NCBI GenBank assembly: GCA_029820945.1
Contig: JALGUJ010000046.1
Span: 1 to 52,117 of the forward strand
Origin: Candidatus Zipacnadia bacterium
GTDB taxonomy: Bacteria; Armatimonadota; Zipacnadia; Zipacnadales; UBA5352
DNA: 52,117 nucleotides
Direction of reading: 5' to 3'
In this document: in pieces, positions 8,824 to 17,109 of the stretch
Layout: each line of letters starts with the position of its first letter
How positions within the stretch are numbered: the first letter of the stretch is position 1
Program-made: the position numbers and the translations under genes
The notes under the pieces: generated by a model
Databases searched by the model: none
The model's input: only the letters and a program-made list of their open reading frames with translations
What the model was told of the DNA's origin: nothing

Positions 8824-9960
8824 ATGACGGGCAAAGAGCGCGTGATGGCGACCTTTGAGGGCCGCGAGGTCGATAGGGTCCCGATCTACTGTGCGGGGCT
8901 GTCGTCCCAGATCGCCTCGCACGTGCTGGGCCGGGAGGCCTTCGTGGGGCACGGGATGCAGCGGTACCGCGAGAGCGTGGCGCGGTGGGAGGGCTGGCTC
9001 GAGGAGTTCGAGGAGCGGACGTGCAGGGACGTGCTGGAGGCCAGCGAGACGCTCGACCTCGACTTGGTCAGGCCCATGTACTGGCGGTATTCCCACGAGC
9101 CCATCGAGCGCATCGACGAGAATACGTTCATGTACGGTGACAGGGATGGCACGTGGTGGGTCAACCGCTTCGACCCCGAGACCGAGCTCTACCAGGAGAT
9201 CGACCGCACGCCGCAGCCGGAGCCGACCATCGAGGACGTCGAGCGGCGGGTCGAGCAGATGGAGGAGAGCCTGGACGCTCCCGGCCCGACAACGGAGAGC
9301 TACCCGGACCTGCTGGCCGCCGTCGAGTACTACGGTGAGCGCCGCGCCATCCCCGGCTTCGGCACCGGCGTCTCGGTGCCGCGGGAGCGGCACTGGCTGG
9401 AGGCGATGGTGCTGCGCCCGGACCTGGTCAGGCGCTATCTGATCGCCGTCGCGCGTCGCAACACGAAGACGATTCCGGTGATGGCGCAGATGGGCCTGCG
9501 CATCCTGTTCGGGGGCGGCGACTTCGCGGGCAAGAACGGTCCACTCTACTCGCCCAGGGCCTTCCACGAGTGCATGCTGCCCGCGCTGCAGATCGTCTCC
9601 GAGTGCTGCGACGAGAACGACTGCTGGCACTTCTTCGCCAGCGACGGCGACCTGTGGCCGGTGGCCGAGGACCTGTTCGGGAACTCGGGGGTGCACGGCT
9701 TCTATGAGATCGACCGCCGGGCGGGGATGGACCTGAACCGCCTGCGGGACGAGTACCCGCATCTGCGGCTGTGTGGCGGGATCGCCTCGGAGACGCTGCA
9801 CATGGGGACGCGGGAGGAGGTCGTGGCGGAGGTGCGCTCGGCGCTTGAGGTGGCGCGGGAGCGGGGGCGGATCGTGGTCGGGATATCGAACCAGGTGGTG
9901 CCCGGGACGCCGCTGGAGAACTTCGACGCGATGATGGAGACGCTGCACGATCAGCCGTAA
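8824..9960 (+). CDS. Uroporphyrinogen decarboxylase-family protein (copy 2)
   Basis: A 378-residue paralogue of the preceding gene with the same fold and near-identical blocks (DRVPIYCAG, GGGDFAGKNGPLYSPR, HGFYEIDRRAGMDLNRL). The segment aligned with the MtaA zinc site reads WHFFASDGDLWPV, again without H-x-C, and the C-terminal Cys of copy 1 (GGIACETLH) is Ser here (GGIASETLH). So neither copy keeps a classical zinc site and they differ from each other at a potentially important position. ATG 8824 matches copy 1's N-terminus; upstream sequence overlaps the previous gene and is non-homologous. A GAGG sits a few bases upstream. The two may form a heterodimer or act on related substrates. Confidence 0.8.
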   Translation: MTGKERVMATFEGREVDRVPIYCAGLSSQIASHVLGREAFVGHGMQRYRESVARWEGWLEEFEERTCRDVLEASETLDLDLVRPMYWRYSHEPIERIDENTFMYGDRDGTWWVNRFDPETELYQEIDRTPQPEPTIEDVERRVEQMEESLDAPGPTTESYPDLLAAVEYYGERRAIPGFGTGVSVPRERHWLEAMVLRPDLVRRYLIAVARRNTKTIPVMAQMGLRILFGGGDFAGKNGPLYSPRAFHECMLPALQIVSECCDENDCWHFFASDGDLWPVAEDLFGNSGVHGFYEIDRRAGMDLNRLRDEYPHLRLCGGIASETLHMGTREEVVAEVRSALEVARERGRIVVGISNQVVPGTPLENFDAMMETLHDQP

Positions 9961-9988
9961 GGCGGGCAGCGACCGTACGGACGCAAAC

Positions 9989-10019
9989 GGCGGCCCGTTG
10001 CCACAGGCCGGTGGCCGCC
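9989..10019. terminator. Possible bidirectional terminator between UroD copy 2 and csp
   Basis: A 7-bp GGCGGCC/GGCCGCC inverted repeat lies between two convergent genes. There is no T-tract on either side. Confidence 0.35.
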
Positions 10020-10050
10020 CTCGCGGGCAAAGCTGGCGTCGGGGCAGAGC

Positions 10051-10287
10051 CTACCAGACGGTGCCGGTGTCCTCGGCAGACGCCGCCCTGACGACCACTA
10101 CATTCGTGGCGCGCGGACCCTTCGGGCTGTCCTCGATGTCGAACTCGACCTCGGAGCCTTCAGTCAGGCTCCGATAGCCCTCGCCGGCGATGGCCGTGTA
10201 GTGCACGAACACGTCCTCGCCGTCGTCCTGCTCGATGAAGCCGTAGCCCTTCGCATCGTCGAACCACTTCACGATGCCCGTCGCCAT
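10051..10287 (-). CDS. csp: Cold-shock protein (CspA family)
   Basis: A 78-residue single cold-shock domain that binds single-stranded RNA/DNA and melts mRNA structure. RNP1 is visible as KGYGFIEQ and RNP2 as DVFVHYTAI. The body from [18 protein letters not shown] matches bacterial Csp proteins; about ten residues at the C-terminus ([10 protein letters not shown]) are extra. Start ATG 10287 is chosen because it sits at the conserved beginning of the domain and is preceded by a strong GGAGGA; an in-frame upstream ATG (10320) would add an unrelated 11 residues. A consensus-like promoter lies about 115 nt upstream, giving the long leader seen in many csp genes. Confidence 0.93.
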   Translation of the reverse strand: MATGIVKWFDDAKGYGFIEQDDGEDVFVHYTAIAGEGYRSLTEGSEVEFDIEDSPKGPRATNVVVVRAASAEDTGTVW

Positions 10288-10408
10288 ACGCACTTCCTCC
10301 GTCGGTTGTCTGCGGCTCATGTGCCACCCGGTCAGGCCTCAGAGGACTGGCTCACAAAGCCCGGCGCGAAGGTCGGCACGACCAACTGCCGCTCAACGCC
10401 CACCCGCA

Positions 10409-10436
10409 ATTATAGTGACATAGAGACGAAAGGCAA
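10409..10436 (-). promoter_or_regulatory. Predicted sigma-70-type promoter of csp
   Basis: On the minus strand: TTGCCT (10431-10436), a 16-bp spacer, TATAAT (10409-10414). The -10 box is a perfect consensus match. The region is AT-rich in an otherwise GC-rich window. Transcription would start near 10402, giving a leader of about 115 nt before ATG 10287. Confidence 0.6.
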
Positions 10437-10520
10437 GAACAGATTAAGATAGTGGAGCAATGTCGCTGAATGTTTACGGGGCTCCGCGCGAGCTACGGCC
10501 CGCGCAGTGGGCACGAGCAG

Positions 10521-10844
10521 CTACGGTCCGGCCTGCTCGTCGGCGTCGCTCTCGGCCGCGCCGTTCTGGTGCAGGGCCTCGCGCTCCTCGTCGAAGTGAG
10601 CCACATGCACATCGACGGCTCGGACGGATATCCAGGTGATCCAGCCCATGAAGGCGATGAAGGTGGCGGCGCCGAGGAAGGTCAGCCAGCGACCGCCGCC
10701 CAGGTACATGAGCGCTACGGACAGCAGTCCGAGCAGCAGTGCGGCAACCAGCATCGGCTTGTTGACCGAGGTATGCAGATCGTGAACGCCCCATTCCTCT
10801 CTGGGGAGCAGGACGCCGGCGTCCCTGAGGTCTTTGAGCGACAC
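10521..10844 (-). CDS. Small two-helix membrane protein
   Basis: A 107-residue protein with a hydrophilic N-terminus, two closely spaced hydrophobic helices (MLVAALLLGLLSVALMYLG and WLTFLGAATFIAFMGWITW) and an acidic C-terminal tail. No family is recognised. It lies 38 bp downstream of the permease-USP gene on the same strand, so it is probably co-transcribed and could be an accessory subunit of that transporter. The association rests on gene order only. Confidence 0.65.
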   Translation of the reverse strand: MSLKDLRDAGVLLPREEWGVHDLHTSVNKPMLVAALLLGLLSVALMYLGGGRWLTFLGAATFIAFMGWITWISVRAVDVHVAHFDEEREALHQNGAAESDADEQAGP

Positions 10845-10882
10845 GGTAGATCCCTCTCCGTAATGGCCGGACCGAGGCGGCG

Positions 10883-13228
10883 CTAGACCCGGATCTCGTC
10901 TTCTGTGTCCCAGAAGAACTGGAAGAACTGGGCGACGTTGAACTTGAGCCGGCCGCCGCGCAGGTTGAGCAGCATGATCGGGCAGTTGACGGCGTTGGCG
11001 ACGCGGAAGGTCTTGTCGCCCCAGATGGTGCGGCGGATCCAGCTCTCGCGCGAGGCGCCCATCATGAGCAGGTCGAAGTCGGTGGAGCGCTCGATGATGG
11101 TCTCCGTGACGTCGCCGGCCTCGATGCGGATGCGGAAGCGCTGCTTGCGGCGGCCTTCGGTAACGCCGCCGATGGGCTCGGCGTCGAGCGCGCTGATCGC
11201 CTCGCGCAGTTCCGACGCCCGCTCCGCGCGCTCCTGGGGCGTGAGCTGGTCATCGACCACGTGCATCAGCTCGATGTAGGCCTCGTCCGCGGCCGCCAGC
11301 GGCGCGGCCGCTCCGGCCATCAGGTGTCCGTGCCGCGGGTGCTCTATGGGCACGAGGATGCGGCGGGCCGGGAGGCTGACGTCGCCGCGCACCACCACCA
11401 CATTGGTGTGCGCGTCCTTGACGATCCTGTCGATGTTGCTGCCGACGACGGTGCGCGGATCGCTGCTGCGGCCCCGCCAGCCCATGACCACGAAGTTGCA
11501 GCCGTACTCCTCGACCGTGTCGATGATGGCGTCCGCAGGCCGGTGACCGACGCGCACGAGCATGTTCGGGGCCATGCCCATCTCCTCGGCCTTGCGCGTG
11601 GTCTCGTCGAGGATGGGCCTGGCCTCCATGATGAAGTCGCGGCCAACGCTGACCGGGAGCTGGTTGGGCACGGTGATGACGTGGAGGAGGATGACCTCGC
11701 CCTGCTCCGTCTGCAGGATGGCACGGGCCACCTGGAGCAGGTTGTCCACCGTGTCGGGATTGGCCACCGGCACCAGCACCGAGAAGCGCTCGACATCGAC
11801 CTTGAGCCGCTCCTCCACCAGCACCGGCGTGGCCTCCTCCTCGCGCTCGCGCCTCGATGCGTAGAAGTGGTAGATCAGCCCGCCGGAGCCCAGCCAGCCG
11901 AGGGTGACGTACCAGGCGATTGGCGACACATCGAAGAGCACCACGGCGAGCGTCATTTGCAGCACGATGGCAACGATGGGCAGGTAGGGAAAGAAGGGCA
12001 CCAGGTAGCCGTAGGCGAGCTTGTCACCGTACTTGCGGCGGATGGTGATGACGGCGACGTTGACCTGCATGAACAAGAGCAGGAACATGATGTCGGCGGC
12101 GGCCGCCACGTCGTGGATCTCGGGGATGAAGACCGCCATGCCGATGATCAGAGCGCCGGAGAACGCCAGCGCCAGGTAGGGGGTGCGCGTGGTCGGGTGC
12201 ACGGCGCCGAAGACGTCGGGCAGGTTCCGGTCACGCCCCATAGCGAAGGACACGCGCGTCGAGGAGTAGGTGGTGGCGTTGAGCGCGCTCATGGTCGAGA
12301 ACAGCGCGCCGATCAGCAACAGGACGCTGCCGAGGGGCATGAACTGCTCGGCGGCGCGCAGCAGCCCCAGCTCGCCGGCCTGGCCCAGCCACTGGTAGGT
12401 GGGAATGTCGCCGGTCTCGACCGCGCCGATGGAGACGAAGGCCACGAGGATGTAGATGGGAACCACGATGAGCAGCGCGAAGAAGACGGCCTTGGGCACG
12501 GTGCTGCGGGGGTTCTTGACCTCCTCGCCGGTCTGCACGATCACCTCGTATCCCTCGTAGGCGATGACGGTGAGCCCCATGGCACTAAAGATGCCAATAG
12601 CCCCGTTCGGGGCGAAATCCGCCCAGAAGGACTGCAGTTTGGAGGGATCGCCGAAGACCGCCGCAATGCCGGAGGCCACGAAGATGCCGATGATGGCGAT
12701 CTTGCCCACGGTGACGATGTTCCCGGCCATCCCGGTCTCGGCGGCGCCCTTGAAGTTGATGTAGATGAAGAGGAGGGCGATGGCGACGGCGGCGCCCTTG
12801 ACGAAGATCGCGTCGGGGAAGCCGAGGGTGCCGAGGCCCGTGAGCTTAAGCGTCTCGGCCAGGTAGGAGGCGAAGCCGAGGGCGTAGAGGCTGCCGGCCA
12901 CGGCGTGGGCGAACCAGCTCATCCAGCCGGCCATGAAGGCGTTGCCGCCGGGCAGGCCCTGACGCACCCACAGGTAGCCGCCGCCGGCCTCCGGGATCGC
13001 TGAGCCGAGCTCGGCGTAGACCATGGCAGTCAGTAGCGTGACGACGCCGTTGAGGGCGAAGGCCACGATGAGGGCCGGGCCGGCCCGGCCCGCGGCGATG
13101 CCGGTGAGGACGAAGATCCCGGCGCCCACCATGGCGGCGACGCCGACCATGGTGATGTCGAAGAGGCCCAGATCGCGGCTGAGTTGTGTGGCGGGCGCTT
13201 GAGCGCGGGCCGCACGATCCTGGCTCAT
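10883..13228 (-). CDS. APC-superfamily amino-acid permease fused to two universal-stress (USP) domains
   Basis: 781 residues. The first 460 or so form an APC permease with about 12 helices, starting LGLFDITMVGVAAMVGAGIFVLTG, the family's helix-1 signature. The C-terminal third holds two UspA-type domains, from about residues 480 and 620. The first has an ATP-site-like GWRGRSSDPRTVVGSN; the second ends with INLPIMLLN-like sequence and is more degenerate. The fusion suggests transport gated by nucleotide or stress state. ATG 13228 is chosen because the homologous permease starts just after it; the frame stays open upstream only through GC-rich leader and repeat element. AAGGAG lies 13 nt before the start. 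The substrate is probably a neutral or cationic amino acid. Confidence 0.87.
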   Translation of the reverse strand: MSQDRAARAQAPATQLSRDLGLFDITMVGVAAMVGAGIFVLTGIAAGRAGPALIVAFALNGVVTLLTAMVYAELGSAIPEAGGGYLWVRQGLPGGNAFMAGWMSWFAHAVAGSLYALGFASYLAETLKLTGLGTLGFPDAIFVKGAAVAIALLFIYINFKGAAETGMAGNIVTVGKIAIIGIFVASGIAAVFGDPSKLQSFWADFAPNGAIGIFSAMGLTVIAYEGYEVIVQTGEEVKNPRSTVPKAVFFALLIVVPIYILVAFVSIGAVETGDIPTYQWLGQAGELGLLRAAEQFMPLGSVLLLIGALFSTMSALNATTYSSTRVSFAMGRDRNLPDVFGAVHPTTRTPYLALAFSGALIIGMAVFIPEIHDVAAAADIMFLLLFMQVNVAVITIRRKYGDKLAYGYLVPFFPYLPIVAIVLQMTLAVVLFDVSPIAWYVTLGWLGSGGLIYHFYASRREREEEATPVLVEERLKVDVERFSVLVPVANPDTVDNLLQVARAILQTEQGEVILLHVITVPNQLPVSVGRDFIMEARPILDETTRKAEEMGMAPNMLVRVGHRPADAIIDTVEEYGCNFVVMGWRGRSSDPRTVVGSNIDRIVKDAHTNVVVVRGDVSLPARRILVPIEHPRHGHLMAGAAAPLAAADEAYIELMHVVDDQLTPQERAERASELREAISALDAEPIGGVTEGRRKQRFRIRIEAGDVTETIIERSTDFDLLMMGASRESWIRRTIWGDKTFRVANAVNCPIMLLNLRGGRLKFNVAQFFQFFWDTEDEIRV

Positions 13229-13400
13229 CTCGTCTGTCAGGCTCCTTGTCACGGGGGACGCCACGTCCACGCCGCGCATCGCGGCTGCAGGCCGCCAAGC
13301 GGCCGGCCCGCGCCACACCGCCGGCTGCGGCGCACGCGACACGGCCGCGGCGGATCGGGCTTCAATGCGACAGGGAAAAGCAGAACTGCGGGCCTTGAGC

Positions 13401-13429
13401 AATGTACCATCAAGTCCCCTCGCTGTCAA
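13401..13429 (-). promoter_or_regulatory. Predicted promoter of the permease-USP gene
   Basis: On the minus strand: TTGACA (13424-13429, perfect -35), a 17-bp spacer, TACATT (13401-13406). Transcription would start near 13394, leaving a leader of about 165 nt with no recognised riboswitch. Repeat element copy 1 begins 16 bp upstream of the -35 box. Confidence 0.5.
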
Positions 13430-13445
13430 ACAGCCAGGGCTGTTC

Positions 13446-13627
13446 GGCAGCATCCAGATTGGTGTGGATGCGCGCACCGAGCGGCGACGTCCCGTGCCTG
13501 CGCATCCCGCTCCTGGGCGGGAGGGACCGGGGGGTGAGGCCAACCCCGTTGCGGCGCGAACGCCTGCAGAGCAACGACCTGCCGATGGGGGCGTCCGTGT
13601 GTCATCCACAGGAATCTGGATGCTCTC
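13446..13627. mobile_element. MITE-like element, copy 1 (182 bp)
   Basis: Ends are imperfect inverted repeats of about 22 bp built on AGCATCCAGATT...TGTGGATG, beginning at base 4 of each end. Flanking 9-bp direct repeats GGGCTGTTC (13437-13445 and 13628-13636) are perfect, as expected for a target-site duplication. Inside is a TCCCGC/GCGGGA mini-hairpin. It differs from copy 3 (reverse complement) at about eight positions by eye and has the same length. There is no room for a transposase. The rest of the 685-bp gap 13229-13913 holds the permease leader and promoter, two hairpins and the GT39 promoter. Confidence 0.85.
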
Positions 13628-13743
13628 GGGCTGTTCTCGGGCCGCCGGGCGTGAGACGGCGGGCCGGGATCATCGGCACTTGATGTCCTGGGTTCACCGC
13701 GTGCCCCGGGCGTGACGAGGCATGGTGCCAGACCCTCGGGGGC

Positions 13744-13788
13744 ACGGCCCACAGGCCGTTGCGTGCTGAGTGCCGCCGTCGGCGGCAC
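13744..13788. other. Two tandem hairpins upstream of the GT39 promoter
   Basis: ACGGCC-CACA-GGCCGT (13744-13759), then GTGCCGCC-GTC-GGCGGCAC (13770-13788), the latter an 8-bp perfect stem with a 3-base loop followed by CGGGAAAAAGG. They lie between two divergent genes and 59 bp before a predicted -35 box. They could block transcription from upstream or bind a regulator. Confidence 0.4.
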
Positions 13789-13846
13789 CGGGAAAAAGGC
13801 TGTCCGGAGCACGCTGCTACGATTGCTGGCAGGCCCTGTGGCCCGC

Positions 13847-13875
13847 TTGCCGAGGGAATCTCGATGTGCTAATAT
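13847..13875 (+). promoter_or_regulatory. Possible promoter of the GT39-exosortase cluster
   Basis: TTGCCG (13847-13852), 17-bp spacer, TAATAT (13870-13875); four of six matches in each box. Transcription would start near 13882, about 32 nt before ATG 13914. Confidence 0.4.
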
Positions 13876-13913
13876 CCCGGTGGTTCGGCGACGACGATCG
13901 GAGGCCGCAGTGC

Positions 13914-15530
13914 ATGAGGCTCGATGAGGCGCAGAGGCAGAAGCGGCGGCGTGTGCTGCTGGCCCTGATGCTGTTCGCCGGCATGGCACTGGCGTACCTG
14001 GTGTTCAACGTCAGCCAGTTTGAGCGCCTCGAGAACATCAACGCTCTGGACTACGCGCAGATCGCGCGGCACGTGCTGCGCGGTGACGGCTTCCAGACGA
14101 GCTTCATCAAGCCGCTGGGCCTGGTCTATGAGCGAAGCATCGAGAACCACCCCGACCTGACCTACCCGCCGATACACATCCTCTGGACGTCAGTCGTGAT
14201 GCGGTTGCTGGGCGCCACCGACCGCGCGGTGTCGCACGCCTCGGGGTTCGCCTTCCTGCTGACACTGCCGCTGATCTTCTTCGTGGCGCTGAGGATGTTC
14301 GACTGGCGCACGGCGGTGCTGGCAAGCGTCGTCTTTGGCGTACATGTGGCCAATCTGCAATATGCGGTGTCGGGCCTCGAAACGTCGCTGTTGGCGCTGC
14401 TGTTCACGGGGCTGCTGTTCGTGCTGTACGAGGCGGGTGGGGGGACCAGATACGAGCTGGCGTGGGTGGCGGGCGCCGGCGCGCTGATGGGGCTGATCTA
14501 CCTCACGAAGTACGTCTGGATCGTGACGGCGATCCCGATTATCGTGTACCTGGTGACCATGAAGCCGGGGCGTCGGCTGGCTCGCGTGGCCCTCTTCGTG
14601 GGAGTGGTGGTCGTGGTTGCCGCGCCGTGGCTCTGGCGGAACTACGCCATCACGGGCAACCCGTTCTTCACGCTCCGCACCCACGAGCTGGTGAGCCTGA
14701 CGCGGGCGCATCCTGCGAACACCATGTACCGGACCTTCCCGGACCACGTCCCGGGGTACGTCGTCTTCGTGGCGGAGAACCCGCGGGCCATCTTCATGAA
14801 GGTGCGCGGCGGGGTAGGGGCGCTGCTTGCTGTCTTCCACGATCTGGCGGGCAGGTTCGTGACGCCGTTCTTCGTGGTCGCGGTCATGGTTCGTCTGGGA
14901 GAGCCGCGGTTCGAGCGGCTGCGCTACGTGGTGTACGCGGTCTTCCTGCTGCTGTGTGTATCGCTCGCCTTCGTGATCGCCGACCCCAGGCTGGTCGCGC
15001 CCGTGAGCCCGATCGTGACCATTGTGGCGGTCGCCTTCTTCTGGCGGCTGCTGGACGCGCGGGTTCAGGCGCTGGACGAGCGGAGCTGCGCGCGATGGAC
15101 GGCGCTGGCGGTCGCGGTGCTGCTGGTCTTGCACGCCTATCCCTTCGTCACCGTCATCACGCCCGATGAGCCGGAGGGTGTGCTCGGGGAGACGCCGATT
15201 GAGACGGCCATGATGCAGGTGAAGAGCTTAGTGGACGGGCCGGTATTGACTGACTCGCCATGGACGGTCGCCTGGATGGCCGAGAAGGACGCCGTCTGGC
15301 TGCCGATGACGGAGACGGACTTTCGGCGGATGGAGGACGCCGTCGGCCGCTTCGAGTGGCTGCTATTGGGGCCGTCAGTGGCGCGCATGGCGGCCCCCGA
15401 GAGGATGCAGGAATGGGCCGGCGTATGGCTGCGAGCGCAGCGCGGAGACGCGGAGTACCTGGGCTTCGTCATCTCCGCCCGCCTGGGCGACGGCCGCTGG
15501 GTGCTGATGCGGAGGCAGTCGGGGAACTGA
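13914..15530 (+). CDS. GT-C membrane glycosyltransferase (GT39/ArnT-like)
   Basis: A 538-residue integral membrane protein. A basic N-terminus (QRQKRRR) leads into a first helix; ALDYAQIARHVLRGDGF follows, matching the luminal acidic motif of GT-C enzymes of the PMT/ArnT type that use polyprenyl-phosphate sugars. About ten more helices follow, then a soluble C-terminal region of about 130 residues. Start ATG 13914 has GGAGG nine bases upstream; the frame is open further upstream but sequence there is promoter and hairpin. The downstream genes (zinc-ribbon protein, exosortase, EpsI) suggest a role in glycosylating exported proteins or building an exopolysaccharide. Sugar and acceptor are unknown. 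Confidence 0.8.
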   Translation: MRLDEAQRQKRRRVLLALMLFAGMALAYLVFNVSQFERLENINALDYAQIARHVLRGDGFQTSFIKPLGLVYERSIENHPDLTYPPIHILWTSVVMRLLGATDRAVSHASGFAFLLTLPLIFFVALRMFDWRTAVLASVVFGVHVANLQYAVSGLETSLLALLFTGLLFVLYEAGGGTRYELAWVAGAGALMGLIYLTKYVWIVTAIPIIVYLVTMKPGRRLARVALFVGVVVVVAAPWLWRNYAITGNPFFTLRTHELVSLTRAHPANTMYRTFPDHVPGYVVFVAENPRAIFMKVRGGVGALLAVFHDLAGRFVTPFFVVAVMVRLGEPRFERLRYVVYAVFLLLCVSLAFVIADPRLVAPVSPIVTIVAVAFFWRLLDARVQALDERSCARWTALAVAVLLVLHAYPFVTVITPDEPEGVLGETPIETAMMQVKSLVDGPVLTDSPWTVAWMAEKDAVWLPMTETDFRRMEDAVGRFEWLLLGPSVARMAAPERMQEWAGVWLRAQRGDAEYLGFVISARLGDGRWVLMRRQSGN

Positions 15531-15547
15531 CGACGCGGCGGGGGGAA

Positions 15548-16204
15548 GTGCGGGGCCTGGTCCGCCGCCGGAACGGGGAGATCACGCTGGGGACGAACGC
15601 GTCCAAGCACGGCTCCGGCTCGGCCGAGCCGGAGGTAGAGGAGCAAGAGACGGTCACGTGTTTCAGTTGCGGCGCGACGGTTCCGGCCGGAGCGAAGTCC
15701 TGCCCCATCTGCCACCGCGCCGTGTACCGAACGTGCTTCTGTGGCTGGGAGATGCGCGCGGATGAGGCGATCTGCCCCAACTGCGGCGCGGACTGGTCGC
15801 AGAGCATGCGAGTGGCGCGCAAGAAGACCAGAAGCCGCAGCAGCTCCGGGGTGCGGCGGAAGCTCCTTCGATTCGCCCTCATCGGCGCGGTGGTGGCGAC
15901 GGGCCTCGCCGGGATCGCCTGGATCGTCATCAGCAGCCTCGCCTACCTGGGCATGACGGAGCACGCGCCGCTGCCCAACGGGATGGGCGATCGGATGGGG
16001 CTGGCGCTGATCGGGATTGCGCGGGCGGCCCGTTGCGCCGGTCGCTGGGCGTGGACGCACCTGCCACTGCTGCTCACGCTCCTGGGAATCCTCGTGGCGG
16101 GGGCGCTGGGCGGCGTGCTGGCCTACTTCGTCAACGCCAGGTCCAGACACAGGCGATCGGGGCGCTCCTCACAGGTCCTTCGCCGCAGGAAGCGCCGCAG
16201 GTAG
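15548..16204 (+). CDS. Double zinc-ribbon membrane protein
   Basis: About 218 residues. Two Cys4 zinc ribbons are visible: CFSCGATVPAGAKSCPIC and CFCGWEMRADEAICPNC. Then comes a basic linker (KKTRSRSSSGVRRK), a first hydrophobic helix (FALIGAVVATGLAGIAWIVI), a second (LPLLLTLLGILVAGALGGVLAYF) and a very basic tail. The architecture suggests a cytosolic metal-stabilised module on a two-helix anchor. GTG 15548 is the first start after the GT39 stop, but its Shine-Dalgarno spacing is poor, so the start is uncertain; the ribbon region is certain. It ends 8 bp before the exosortase. No named family is recognised; it may scaffold the cluster's membrane complex. Confidence 0.65.
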   Translation: MRGLVRRRNGEITLGTNASKHGSGSAEPEVEEQETVTCFSCGATVPAGAKSCPICHRAVYRTCFCGWEMRADEAICPNCGADWSQSMRVARKKTRSRSSSGVRRKLLRFALIGAVVATGLAGIAWIVISSLAYLGMTEHAPLPNGMGDRMGLALIGIARAARCAGRWAWTHLPLLLTLLGILVAGALGGVLAYFVNARSRHRRSGRSSQVLRRRKRRR

Positions 16205-16212
16205 GAGGCCGG

Positions 16213-17109
16213 ATGACCGAGGGGCAGACGCTAGAGGCACAGGAGCGTCGAAGGCCGGAGCCTGAGGCAGCCGCTCCTCCCCTCCTCACGCCGCTCACCG
16301 GCGTCGTCGGAGTTCTGCTGGTGGTCTGCTTCGCGCCGTATCTCAAGTGGATGTGGGAGATCTGGATGCGGAGCGACTACTACGGCCACGGCCCTCTGAT
16401 CCCGCTGATCTCGGCTTACCTGATCTACACCAAGCGCGGGCGGCTCGTAGCGGCCGAGGACGGCCACAACCTCTGGGGCCTGCCCATCATTCTCGTGGGC
16501 CTGGTGCTCTACGCGGCGGCCGTGTACCTCAACGTCAACTTCCCGCAGGGCTTCGCGATGATCGTGGTGATGGCGGGGCTGGTGCTGTTGCTGTGGGGAT
16601 GGGGGCGCGCGAAGCTGTTGGCCTTCCCCATAGCATTCCTGGGCTTCATGGTGCCGATGGGCCGGGTGCTGGTGACGCAGTTCTCCAATCCGCTGCAGCT
16701 CGGCGCCGCGGGGGTCGCGGCGAAGGTGCCGCTGCTGCTGGGCGTTCCGGTCAAGCTGCACGGCACGACGATCATCATGCCCGGGTACACCTTCGAGGTG
16801 GCCCAGGCCTGCAGCGGGCTGAAGTCAACCATCGCAATGACCGCTTTGGCGGCCCTGTTCGCGTACCTGGTTGCGGCGCCCCTGTACAAGCGCCTGCTGG
16901 TCTTCGCTTCGGGCCTGCCCGTGGCGCTGGCCGCGAACGCGGTCAGGATCAGCTTCACACTGCTTCTGGGTCGGGCGTTCGGGAACGCGGTGGCGGAGGG
17001 CTTCTTCCACACCTTCTCGGGCCTGCTCGTCTTCCTACTTGGGCTTCTGGGCCTCTTCGGCGTGGCAAAGGTGCTTCGATGCGAGAGGATGCGAGACGAC
17101 ATCTGGTAG
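16213..17109 (+). CDS. Exosortase (EpsH/Xrt family)
   Basis: A 298-residue polytopic membrane protein with about eight helices. Exosortases are sortase-like transpeptidases thought to process PEP-CTERM-type C-terminal signals on exported proteins. The catalytic set is visible: Cys200 in AQACSGLKS, Arg245 in NAVRISF and His266 in FFHTFSG. The early DYYGHGPLIPLISAYLIY motif is also typical. ATG 16213 follows GGAGGCC. The 3' end overlaps the EpsI-type gene by 31 bp, so the two are translationally linked. No PEP-CTERM substrate was found in this window; targets would be elsewhere. Confidence 0.92.
   Translation: MTEGQTLEAQERRRPEPEAAAPPLLTPLTGVVGVLLVVCFAPYLKWMWEIWMRSDYYGHGPLIPLISAYLIYTKRGRLVAAEDGHNLWGLPIILVGLVLYAAAVYLNVNFPQGFAMIVVMAGLVLLLWGWGRAKLLAFPIAFLGFMVPMGRVLVTQFSNPLQLGAAGVAAKVPLLLGVPVKLHGTTIIMPGYTFEVAQACSGLKSTIAMTALAALFAYLVAAPLYKRLLVFASGLPVALAANAVRISFTLLLGRAFGNAVAEGFFHTFSGLLVFLLGLLGLFGVAKVLRCERMRDDIW

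Noticed and set aside
7610-9960. HemE (haem-pathway uroporphyrinogen decarboxylase)
   Set aside because: There are two divergent tandem copies, no haem genes nearby, and the typical HemE N-terminal motif is not evident.
13229-13609. An N-terminal extension of the permease to 908 residues
   Set aside because: The extension crosses the leader, a perfect -35 box and element copy 1. Homology to APC permeases starts just after ATG 13228.
15260-15547. A longer N-terminus for the zinc-ribbon protein
   Set aside because: This stretch lies inside the GT39 coding sequence and has the Arg/Gly-rich composition of an out-of-frame translation.
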